A stretch of 6,320 nucleotides of DNA from an uncultured Gemmiger sp. (GTDB lineage Bacteria; Bacillota; Clostridia; Oscillospirales; Ruminococcaceae), in assembly GCA_944382805.1 (NCBI GenBank), contig CALWNS010000090.1, positions 1-6,320 on the forward strand. The letters run 5' to 3'. Positions 1 to 6,039 of this stretch are shown here, in pieces (position 1 is the stretch's first letter; every line of letters begins with the position of its first letter). Under the pieces are notes generated by a model. The model was given only the letters and a program-made list of their open reading frames with translations. It did no database searches and had not been told where the DNA came from. A program made the translations under genes and the position numbers.

Positions 1-1045
1 CCGTTTTGAAGTTCTGGCCCTCGGTCTCGGTTTTCGGCGGCAGTTCGGTCTGCGCGGCGGCGGGGCCGTTTTGCAGCCCTTGCGGCACGGCCTCCTGGCG
101 GCCGGCGCCCTGCGCCTCCAGCCCGCGCCGCACCTCCCGGACGCGCGCGGCGTTGCCCACCGCCTCCTGCCGGACGGCGTCCGGCCCTTCCGCGTCCACG
201 CCTTTTTTGGCCAGCGCGGCCGTTTCGGCCGTAACGCCCCTGGCTTTCAGCGCGTTGTCTATATGCCGCTTTTCTTCGGCTTTGTACCCGTCCGGGTCGA
301 TGTTCAGGTTTCGCTCCACATTGGAAAAATAGTCGTTACGGCCTTTCAGGTAGCTGCTGAGCTCCTCGCTGTTTGCCCCGCCGACCAGATGCAGGTTATC
401 CATCACATAGGCAAAGCCGTGGTTGTTGTTGTCCACCTCCAGGCCCTGCAGTTCATAAAACGGGCCGTCCTGCGTATAGCCGCCGGGCGCCTGCTCGCAC
501 GCAAACAGCGCGCGGACCTCCGGCGCAGCGTTGGACAGGCCGGCGTACTGCACGGCGTGGTTGGCCTCGTGGGCGATCGTATCCAGCGCTTCGTAGGGGT
601 TATCCAGCTTGGCCGGGTTCAGCTTGATGCTGCTGCCGGTAAACCCGCCGAACACATTCGCGTCCATCGAACCGTCCAGCACGACCGGCACCTGCTGCGG
701 CAGGAGGCAGCTTTCCGTGTAGCGGTCGCACACCTCCTGGAGCAGCGCCCGCCTTTGGTCGTCGGTATATTTGCCCCAGCGGGCGGGGTTAAACTGGGCC
801 ATCAGCTGGGACTGGCTCAGTTCCCAAGCAGCTTTCCCGCCAAACGTAAACTCGCCGCCCTGCGCCGCCGCGGCGGCGGGCGCGGGGGTAAAGCTCTGGC
901 TTGTATCCAGCGCAGGGACGGCCGCCGCGGGGGCCGCTGCCGGGGCCGCTGCCGGGGCTGCGGCAGGGGGCGAAGGAGCGGCGGGCGGGGGCGTGGTGCC
1001 CCCCTTTCCTTTACCGCCGCCGAACAAGGTGGAAAGAAACCCCAT
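1..1045 (-). CDS. HExxH zinc metallopeptidase-like protein, 3' end outside window
   Basis: I translated this frame by hand: it is open from the ATG at 1045 to the window edge (348 codons, no stop). The N-terminus, MGFLSTLFGGGKGKGG, is not a signal peptide and recalls short amphipathic leaders of cytoplasmic Firmicute proteins. Residues 19-62 are a Pro/Ala-rich low-complexity linker. The folded part runs from about residue 65 to 245 and holds DTIAHEANHAVQYAG, a classic HExxH zincin motif (H159, E160, H163; bases 557-571). YELQGLEVD follows about 35 residues later, so E198 or E203 could be the third zinc ligand, as in gluzincin-like toxin and minor peptidase families. Residues 255-348 are charged and probably helical, with Ala, Glu, Gln and Arg. 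It is the fourth gene of the operon, three bases after the preceding stop. Substrate is unknown. Peptidase assignment rests on the motif and its helical context; the exact family is not recognised, and the missing C-terminus could change the picture. Confidence 0.85.
   Translation of the reverse strand, partial: MGFLSTLFGGGKGKGGTTPPPAAPSPPAAAPAAAPAAAPAAAVPALDTSQSFTPAPAAAAAQGGEFTFGGKAAWELSQSQLMAQFNPARWGKYTDDQRRALLQEVCDRYTESCLLPQQVPVVLDGSMDANVFGGFTGSSIKLNPAKLDNPYEALDTIAHEANHAVQYAGLSNAAPEVRALFACEQAPGGYTQDGPFYELQGLEVDNNNHGFAYVMDNLHLVGGANSEELSSYLKGRNDYFSNVERNLNIDPDGYKAEEKRHIDNALKARGVTAETAALAKKGVDAEGPDAVRQEAVGNAARVREVRRGLEAQGAGRQEAVPQGLQNGPAAAQTELPPKTETEGQNFKT
930..965 (-). repeat. 12-bp tandem repeat coding for the Pro/Ala linker
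   Basis: Two identical 12-base units (ggggccgctgcc on the plus strand, 930-941 and 942-953) are followed by a degenerate third copy at 954-965. In the coding direction they give repeated PAAA-type units in the linker of the metallopeptidase-like protein. Being a multiple of three, unit gain or loss would change linker length without breaking the frame. Confidence 0.75.
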
Positions 1046-1048
1046 CGC

Positions 1049-1678
1049 CTACACCTCGCTCATGGTATGGGGGGCGGTATCCGCCCGGCCGCACAGTTCC
1101 AGCTGGCGCTGCAGCAGGCGGTAATAAAGCCCCTGCGGCCCGGCGCCGCGCAGGAACGCCGGTTCGTACCGGCGGGCTGCCGCCTGCGCCTGTTCGGTGC
1201 GGCCGGCCTGGCGCAGCGTGTCCAGGTAGACCAGCATATCGGCCGGGCCAAGGCTTTGGCCGGACTGTTCCACCAGCTGCAGGTACGCCTGGCGGTGACC
1301 GGCCGCTTTCTGCGGCTGGCCGGCATCCTCGGCATACCAGGCGGCCAGCAGCTGCAGCCTGGCGGCGGCCAGCGGGTCTCCTCCGGCCGTGGCCAGGCGG
1401 GCGGCGGCTTCGGCGCGGCGCAGGGCCGGGTCCGGCTGGGCTTCCCACCAGCTGCGGTAGGCCGGGTCCCGCACCGCCGCGCACACCGCCGGCGGGGCGG
1501 GCGCGTCCAGCCGCAGCGCGGCATAGCGGCAGTGCGGGCATTCCTGCACCGGGGGCAGCGCGCCCACCGGCTTTTGGTCCAGGCCGGTATCCTGTACAAA
1601 CGCGCTGATGCGCACCGTTTGTTCCGACTCCTGCCCGCAGACGGCGCAGCGCACCGTTTGGCTCATCATCCGTGACAT
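1049..1678 (-). CDS. DUF2225-like zinc-ribbon protein with helical tail
   Basis: A 209-residue soluble protein without signal peptide or membrane segment. Residues 8-55 contain two Cys pairs, C11-x2-C14 (CAVC) and C47-x2-C50 (CPHC, followed by RYAAL), separated by a segment with a conserved-looking D30. This layout, with CxxC, a central Asp and CPxCxYA, is that of the DUF2225 family of Firmicute proteins, whose function is unknown. From about residue 66 to 199 the protein is Ala/Leu/Gln-rich and helical, resembling TPR-like repeats (for example DPLAAARLQLLAAWYAEDAG and the stretch around 145-172), which would suit protein-protein contact. The first ATG is preferred over those at codons 4 and 5 because GGAGGT is six bases from it. 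It is third in the operon, 22 bases after the PH-domain gene and three bases before the metallopeptidase gene. The protein is certainly coding; the DUF2225 relation is from motif memory and moderately sure. Confidence 0.85.
   Translation of the reverse strand: MSRMMSQTVRCAVCGQESEQTVRISAFVQDTGLDQKPVGALPPVQECPHCRYAALRLDAPAPPAVCAAVRDPAYRSWWEAQPDPALRRAEAAARLATAGGDPLAAARLQLLAAWYAEDAGQPQKAAGHRQAYLQLVEQSGQSLGPADMLVYLDTLRQAGRTEQAQAAARRYEPAFLRGAGPQGLYYRLLQRQLELCGRADTAPHTMSEV
1052..1057 (-). promoter_or_regulatory. Ribosome binding site of the metallopeptidase gene, inside the upstream gene
   Basis: GAGGTG lies six bases before the ATG at 1045 and is formed by the last two sense codons (Glu-Val) of the preceding gene, just before its TAG. 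This supports the chosen start and suggests translational coupling of the two genes. Confidence 0.7.
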
Positions 1679-1684
1679 ATCGCT

Positions 1685-1690
1685 ACCTCC
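1685..1690 (-). promoter_or_regulatory. Ribosome binding site deciding the start of the DUF2225-like gene
   Basis: GGAGGT on the minus strand ends six bases before the ATG at 1678. The alternative ATGs at codons 4 and 5 would be 15 and 18 bases away, so the upstream start is chosen. Confidence 0.8.
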
Positions 1691-1700
1691 GTGCGGGGAT

Positions 1701-2687
1701 TTACTCCTCTTTCCACTTTTCGATGGCCAGGTCGCCCAGCTTCTGGATATCCGAGACCACGGCTTCGATTTCCCGGATCACGCGGTCGGTATCCGGGGCG
1801 GGCAGCACTTCGTTGTAGCCGGTAAACACATGGTCCAGGTTTTGCTGGACCAGGAACTGCTTGGCCTTGTGGCGGATGTACATCACGCCCTCGCCGCCCT
1901 TGGCCTGCACCTTAAATTCCAGGTTGGGCTTAAAGGCGAACAAAAACAGGCTGACGATGTACTGCGCAGCCGCCAGCAGCGCGGGGATCATGGCCAGAAA
2001 AAACACGACGCCCATCGCAAAGTTGCTCCGCGAGCCAAAGTACAGCAGGGCAACGGGCGGGGCCATCATGCTCAGGGCCATGGCGGCGGCGCACGCTTTG
2101 AGCAGGTGGTGGCGGCCCAAGAACAGCGTGGCCGCCATGATGACCGCGCCCAGGATATAGACCAGGAAGAGCAGCAGGCCGGAATCACCCGCCCCGTTGG
2201 CGGGCAGCGCGCCGAGCGTGCCGAAAAAGGCGGTAAGGAGCAACCCCAGTATCATATCCAGGGCCATGAAGCGGAAGTTGCGGTTTACCTGGAAGCCGCC
2301 CAGCTCCGCGATGTTGAACTCCTGCTGCAGGATGGTCGAACCGGTCAGCGAGGTGCCCTTGGCGCGGAAGATCAGGCGTTTATTGGTCACCTGGAGCCGG
2401 CCTTCGGCAAACATGAATTTCAGGCGGGAGCGCAGGCGGCAAAAATCGTACTGGCGGATGGTGATCTCGCCTTCGTCCGGCGTGACGTTTTCGGGCACGA
2501 TCTTCATGCCGCGCTCGAACTTACCTTTGGGGTCGATGGCCTGCTCGGCAAAGCCGAAAAACGTATCGACCAGGTTGGCGCCTTTCAGGTCCTGCAAATT
2601 CGGCGCCTTAATGTCAAAGCCCTGGCCCTGGCAGGTGCAGCGCTCCCCTTCTTTGATCTCGCGGCCGCAGCGTGTGCAATATGGCAT
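1701..2687 (-). CDS. Zinc-ribbon, PH-like domain, four-TM membrane protein
   Basis: A 328-residue protein. It opens with a short zinc ribbon, C4-x2-C7 and C17-x-C19. Residues about 75-140 look like a bacterial PH/GRAM-like domain, with the hallmark strand GRLQVTNKRLIFRAKG (96-111) followed by a segment ending in IAELGGFQV. Hydrophobic segments at about 141-162, 169-190, 197-218 and 224-252 are probable membrane helices. The chain then returns to a charged region (256-300) with further strand-like character and ends in a helical, charged tail ending KWKEE. The cysteine module, PH-like domain and tail would all be cytoplasmic if there are four helices. Such domains usually bind lipids or partner proteins; here no ligand can be named. 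AAGGAGGA at 2694-2701 is six bases before the ATG. It is second in the operon, 43 bases after the TcaA-like gene. Domain reading is fairly sure, function unknown. Confidence 0.88.
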   Translation of the reverse strand: MPYCTRCGREIKEGERCTCQGQGFDIKAPNLQDLKGANLVDTFFGFAEQAIDPKGKFERGMKIVPENVTPDEGEITIRQYDFCRLRSRLKFMFAEGRLQVTNKRLIFRAKGTSLTGSTILQQEFNIAELGGFQVNRNFRFMALDMILGLLLTAFFGTLGALPANGAGDSGLLLFLVYILGAVIMAATLFLGRHHLLKACAAAMALSMMAPPVALLYFGSRSNFAMGVVFFLAMIPALLAAAQYIVSLFLFAFKPNLEFKVQAKGGEGVMYIRHKAKQFLVQQNLDHVFTGYNEVLPAPDTDRVIREIEAVVSDIQKLGDLAIEKWKEE

Positions 2688-2730
2688 TTTTATTCCTCCT
2701 TACAAAGCGTTGTTCAGACTAAAGCACGGC

Positions 2731-3999
2731 TCACAGGTAAAAGTTCAGGGCAAAATCCTCCAGCCCCCACGCGCCGTCCTCGTAGGTATAGTAGAACGTG
2801 CCGTAGCCGCTCGATTCCCGGCCTTCGTTGTTCACCAGTTCATTGTCCCAGGCGCGGTAGACCTCGCTGTAGGTAAAGTCGAACTCAATATCGCAGGTGT
2901 AGGTGATCTCGCCGCCGGAGACCGTCTGGCCGCCGGAGCTGTCGTCCCCGATGGCGGTGCGGGTGAACTGGTACAGGCCGGTGCCCTCCGCCGGCTGGAC
3001 CAGGCGGTCGCGCAGCGAGGTGTAGGTCATGGCGGCGATGGAGTTCCTGGACAGCTGGATGTCGGCCGGCATTTCGCCGTAGGCCAGGATGGCGGTCATG
3101 ATGCTGTCAAACTGGCTGGCGGCCAGCGCGCCAAGGTCCGCGCAGGTCTGCCCGCTGAAGGGGATGTCGTACAGCTGGTAGTTGCCGCCCTCCGGGTACA
3201 GGCGCTGCTGCACCGTCTCGCACAGCGGATTTTCGACGGTAAGGTCATACGCGGTGGTAAACAGGGCCGGCACACGGTAGACCAGCCGATCGTCCTCCAC
3301 TTCGGGGGCGGCCAGTTCCAGCCCGTCCAGCAGCACACTGGAGCCCCGCGGCACCACGATCTCGTACCCGGTCAGCTGGAAGTCCGGCAGGACCTTGTAG
3401 TTTTTCATCAGCGGCAGGCCGCCGGCGCCCTCCACCACCGTGACGGACGCGCTGTAGGCCGTGGCGTCGCCGCGCAGGTAATAGGTAAAATCGAACGTGT
3501 GGGAGATGGAGTTTTCCTGCTCCGGCGCGTCAAAGCTGTACAGCGAACTGCTTTTCGCGCGGCGTTCCTCCACGCTGTAGTTGAACAGTTCCTTCTCGGC
3601 GTAGCTCTGTTCCCACATTTCCGCGAACTTTTCCTCGCTGGTAAAGGCCGATTCTACAATATCCAGGCAGGCGTAGGCGGCCGAGGCGTCCGAGCCCATC
3701 ATCGCCTTGAAGTAGCGTTCCGCCACGCCCCGGGCGGAAAAACGGGCCGACAGCACGCCGCCGGCCACGGCCACCGCCACGATTTCGGCCGCCGCGCCCG
3801 CCACGACCTTTTTGTGCCGCTGCGCCAGCGCCAGCAGCTTGCGCCCCGCCGCCCCCAGCGCCGACAGTGCCGCCTGTGCCTGATCGGCCGCCTGGCCGGC
3901 CGCAGAGGGAAAGTTCTGGTTGTCGACCAGCGGCGCACCGCAAAAAGCGCAGTACTTGTCGCCATCCTCGTTGAGTTTACCGCAATTGGGACAATACAT
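2731..3999 (-). CDS. TcaA-like zinc-ribbon, single-TM protein with large extracytoplasmic region
   Basis: A 422-residue protein and first gene of the operon. Residues 1-22 form a double-CxxC zinc ribbon (C3, C6, C17, C20). A helical linker (33-62) leads to a positively charged RHKK and one membrane helix at about 65-85, giving a cytoplasmic N-terminus and an outside C-terminus. After the helix, RGVAERYFKAMMGSDASAAY is typical of the NTF2/TcaA-type helical domain. Residues 212-260 contain VPRGSSVLLDGLEL, a PEGA- or Ig-like pattern seen in the middle domain of TcaA/YvbJ proteins. The C-terminal part (about 310-422), with FDFTYSEVYRAW and FYYTYEDGAWGLEDF, resembles an NTF2-like fold. TcaA in staphylococci is linked to cell-wall antibiotic response; transfer of that role here is only a guess. 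AAGGAGGT at 4006-4013 is six bases before the ATG, and a promoter lies just upstream. The architecture is clear; family membership is moderately sure. Confidence 0.88.
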   Translation of the reverse strand: MYCPNCGKLNEDGDKYCAFCGAPLVDNQNFPSAAGQAADQAQAALSALGAAGRKLLALAQRHKKVVAGAAAEIVAVAVAGGVLSARFSARGVAERYFKAMMGSDASAAYACLDIVESAFTSEEKFAEMWEQSYAEKELFNYSVEERRAKSSSLYSFDAPEQENSISHTFDFTYYLRGDATAYSASVTVVEGAGGLPLMKNYKVLPDFQLTGYEIVVPRGSSVLLDGLELAAPEVEDDRLVYRVPALFTTAYDLTVENPLCETVQQRLYPEGGNYQLYDIPFSGQTCADLGALAASQFDSIMTAILAYGEMPADIQLSRNSIAAMTYTSLRDRLVQPAEGTGLYQFTRTAIGDDSSGGQTVSGGEITYTCDIEFDFTYSEVYRAWDNELVNNEGRESSGYGTFYYTYEDGAWGLEDFALNFYL

Positions 4000-4028
4000 G
4001 GTTCGACCTCCTTCGGCTTTTTGTTCTC

Positions 4029-4057
4029 ATTATACACAAAATTTTTAAATCTCGCAA
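4029..4057 (-). promoter_or_regulatory. Sigma-A-like promoter of the zinc-ribbon operon
   Basis: On the minus strand TTGCGA (4052-4057, four of six consensus bases) is followed after 17 bases by a perfect TATAAT (4029-4034). The spacer is AT-rich, unlike the flanks. Transcription would begin near 4021-4023, leaving about a 22-base leader with the Shine-Dalgarno. No obvious operator was seen. Confidence 0.8.
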
Positions 4058-4089
4058 CAGCTTTTCTCGCGTTATGCCATGGCGCCGCG

Positions 4090-4131
4090 CGGCAAAAATG
4101 GCAAAAGCCCCACGCGCGGCGGGGCTTTTGC
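4090..4131 (-). terminator. Intrinsic terminator downstream of the membrane protein gene
   Basis: GCAAAAGCCCC (4101-4111) pairs perfectly with GGGGCTTTTGC (4121-4131), an 11-bp stem with a 9-base loop. Read on the minus strand the hairpin is followed by CATTTTTGCC (T run at 4094-4098), and the stem itself ends in TTTT. It sits about 90 bases after the stop of the 526-residue membrane protein gene and just upstream of the operon promoter, separating the two transcription units. Confidence 0.7.
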
Positions 4132-4152
4132 TATAAAACCGATCATCGGCAT

Positions 4153-4198
4153 CGGGAACAGCGCCGCGCATTTCCTGCGCTCCCCGTTCCCGTTTTTT
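4153..4198 (+). terminator. Plus-strand hairpin with T6 tail (possible antisense terminator)
   Basis: CGGGAAC (4153-4159) pairs with GTTCCCG (4186-4192), followed directly by six T (4193-4198) on the plus strand. An inner stem is possible, either AGCGC with GCGCT or GCGCA with TGCGC. No plus-strand gene is seen that it would end. It may stop antisense transcription entering the membrane protein gene, or simply act as an mRNA 3'-end structure when read on the minus strand. Confidence 0.45.
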
Positions 4199-4220
4199 AT
4201 AGTGCCTGCATCCGGCTTCT

Positions 4221-5801
4221 TTATTCCGCTGCCGCCGGCTGGCTGTACAGCGCTGCCAACTCCTCGTAAGAGTCGAACCCGTATGCAATATAACTGTCAG
4301 ACGAATAGATCACATCTTCCTGCGGCACGTTTTCTCCAATCGGGCACTGCTCCAATTCCTCCCGGCTCAGCAGAAGGAACACTTTCCCTTTCGGTTTTTC
4401 CGTGCTGTGCGTCCTTTTTTGCAGCCAGGGGTACAACTCCTCCAGCGAGTTGGGCGCATCGATCGTCCACACTTCGATCTTTCCATCGGAAAGCTCTGTT
4501 ATGACGTTCCCGTTCCAGAAGGTCGCAAACCCCTCCGTATAGCCCTGCTCCACCAGCGTCTTCTGCACAACGAGCCGCTCCGAACTGGTCGAACGCCTTA
4601 TCTGCTCGGCGTGCCACCCTGCCCCCGGCAGAAGCACACACCCGAGGCAAAGGGCGAGCATTGCGGTGTTTTCCCACTGATGGGCGCCGCCCCGTTTGCC
4701 AAAGCACAGGAAAATGACAGGGAAAGTAAACGCCGTGACCGGAACCAGATAGCGGCCGCTGAACGCAAGACTGGTGAAGGACGTAACGACCGTCAAAACA
4801 GCCAGTCCGCTCAGATAGCTTGCCGCAAGGAAACGGTCGATCTCGTTGAAAATATCCTTCCGAGTCAAAATCGTATACAGGCTGTAGATCGTCAGGAGTA
4901 TCAGCGCCGCGCAGCAGGCGTTGGCTATGATGTCGGTGGAATAAAGGTTACCCGTCTGGAACCCAAGATGTGCGATCAGGGTATTGATCATCTCCTCCAG
5001 CCGGTCAAACGAAAAGCCGGAAAACTTATACCACCCCATATACTGCGCAGATGGATAGCGGGCCGCAAGCACCTTGCTGTACAGCAGGAACCCGATGCCC
5101 GCCGAAAGCAGATCCCCCAAAACGAGCCTGACTAATGGCAGCCAGCGTTTTTTATCCGACTTCTCGCTCCACCAAAGGGCGCCTGCGGCCAAAACCGTTG
5201 GCAGGTGGTAAACGATCAGCATTCGGACCCCGCAAAGCCCTGTCAGTACCGACAACAGTACCGAGCCTGCCGCCAGCGCCGCCCTTACGTTCCGTTTCGC
5301 GCTTTGCACGTAGCTTACCAGCACAGTCAACAGCAGCAGTTCCAGCACCACGAAAGGAATGTAGTAAGGCACACGCAGAATGAATCCATACCAATCGCTG
5401 CAAAACGGCACGGCCCATATGAGCGCGAGAAACGGGAAACTGCGCGCCGCTTTCATTTTCCAGCAAAGCAGGAACAAGCTGCCGAACATAGCCGCATAGC
5501 CGACAAGCGTGCCCGCTGTCCGCACAAGGAGCCAATCCGCATCCAGGCCGAACAAGCGGAACAGGGCCGCCCAAACGATCTGCATTTGGAATACGCGGAT
5601 CTCTGTGGAATAGTACCAATTGTCAAACAGTATTCCACCTTCTTCGGCAAGCAGCCTGGACAGGATCATCTCGCTGGCATCATCGGAGTTCAGTTCCACC
5701 GGCGCAAGCCTGTATATTTGAAACACCAACGCGAAAAGGCACAAAAAGAACAGCGCATAGCCCCCGATCGTAACCAGGTTCCTTGCCTTTAACCTCTCCA
5801 T
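4221..5801 (-). CDS. Polytopic membrane protein, GT-C glycosyltransferase-like
   Basis: A 526-residue protein with a membrane helix at about 11-31 and roughly nine or ten more hydrophobic segments up to about residue 394 (for example 92-114, 143-166, 173-210, 222-242, 289-311, 323-345, 349-367, 377-394). The first loop after helix 1 reads VELNSDDASEMILSRLL, placing an acidic pair D40-D41 where GT-C enzymes (PMT/ArnT, GT39-like) carry their catalytic acid. WYYST and RVPYYIPF are aromatic segments also common in that fold. Residues about 395-526 form a soluble, probably extracytoplasmic domain. If it is a GT-C enzyme it would use a polyprenyl-linked sugar at the outer membrane face; donor and acceptor cannot be read. 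GGGGAGGA (5809-5816) is seven bases from the ATG. It stands alone with its own promoter and terminator region. Base composition is lower in GC than the operon next to it. Coding is certain, function tentative; a plain polytopic protein of unknown role is the alternative. Confidence 0.85.
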   Translation of the reverse strand: MERLKARNLVTIGGYALFFLCLFALVFQIYRLAPVELNSDDASEMILSRLLAEEGGILFDNWYYSTEIRVFQMQIVWAALFRLFGLDADWLLVRTAGTLVGYAAMFGSLFLLCWKMKAARSFPFLALIWAVPFCSDWYGFILRVPYYIPFVVLELLLLTVLVSYVQSAKRNVRAALAAGSVLLSVLTGLCGVRMLIVYHLPTVLAAGALWWSEKSDKKRWLPLVRLVLGDLLSAGIGFLLYSKVLAARYPSAQYMGWYKFSGFSFDRLEEMINTLIAHLGFQTGNLYSTDIIANACCAALILLTIYSLYTILTRKDIFNEIDRFLAASYLSGLAVLTVVTSFTSLAFSGRYLVPVTAFTFPVIFLCFGKRGGAHQWENTAMLALCLGCVLLPGAGWHAEQIRRSTSSERLVVQKTLVEQGYTEGFATFWNGNVITELSDGKIEVWTIDAPNSLEELYPWLQKRTHSTEKPKGKVFLLLSREELEQCPIGENVPQEDVIYSSDSYIAYGFDSYEELAALYSQPAAAE

Positions 5802-5839
5802 GATTCGATCCTCCCCTTGTGAAAATCATTTCCGCTTAA

Positions 5840-5869
5840 AGTGTAGCATACCCATCGGAAGTTTGACAA
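5840..5869 (-). promoter_or_regulatory. Extended -10 promoter of the membrane protein gene
   Basis: On the minus strand TTGTCA (5864-5869, five of six consensus bases) is followed after 18 bases by TACACT (5840-5845), preceded by TGC, which makes an extended -10. The start of transcription would be near 5833, about 30 bases before the ATG. Confidence 0.65.
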
Positions 5870-5954
5870 GGGATACAGCGCATTTGGTTTAGATAGCCCC
5901 GGAACTACCGTGATCTTCTCTCGAAATTTTCCGTCCGGCGTATGCTCACCACAG

Positions 5955-5995
5955 AAAAAGACCGGCGCACCGCCCGGAGGCGGTGCGCCGGTCTT
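5955..5995 (-). terminator. Strong intrinsic terminator of the DUF4143 gene
   Basis: A perfect 17-bp GC-rich stem (5958-5974 with 5979-5995) and a four-base loop (CGGA on plus, TCCG on minus) is followed on the minus strand by TTTTTC. It lies about 45 bases after the stop codon at 6040. On the plus strand no T run follows, so it acts in the minus direction. Confidence 0.9.
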
Positions 5996-6039
5996 AAAAC
6001 AAGAAAGATTTCTTTTGCGGATGCGGGGGAACATTTCTC

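Larger units (their letters stand above)
5802..6039. other. Intergenic region between the DUF4143 and membrane protein genes
   Basis: This 238-base stretch holds the 17-bp terminator, about 85 bases without a recognisable feature (roughly 5870-5954), then the extended -10 promoter and Shine-Dalgarno of the next gene. No RNA gene, riboswitch or small coding frame with a ribosome site was found. Confidence 0.6.

Noticed and set aside
71..1675. Plus-strand 534-residue open frame over the metallopeptidase and DUF2225-like genes
   Set aside because: Arg/Gly/Gln-rich low-complexity translation, no ribosome site; a GC-driven antisense shadow of two well-supported minus-strand genes.
1608..2876. Plus-strand 422-residue open frame
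   Set aside because: Antisense to the PH-like membrane protein; its His/Gln-rich composition is that of a reversed membrane gene.
3699..4037. Minus-strand 112-residue frame with an ATG before the TcaA-like start
   Set aside because: Different frame from the zinc-ribbon protein; its ATG overlaps the -10 region (4035-4037 lies next to TATAAT), so it would be upstream of the transcript start.
2197..4269. Plus-strand 690-residue open frame over the TcaA-like gene
   Set aside because: No domain pattern or ribosome site; it runs through the operon promoter and the terminator, and the minus strand carries clear zinc ribbons and a membrane helix.
5958..5995. Perfect 17-bp inverted repeat as a transposon end or attachment site
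   Set aside because: No partner copy, transposase or target duplication is present; the T run and place after a stop codon explain it as a terminator.
5789..6034. Minus-strand 81-residue frame between the last two genes
   Set aside because: It would translate the 17-bp terminator hairpin and the promoter, overlaps the start of the membrane protein gene and has no Shine-Dalgarno.
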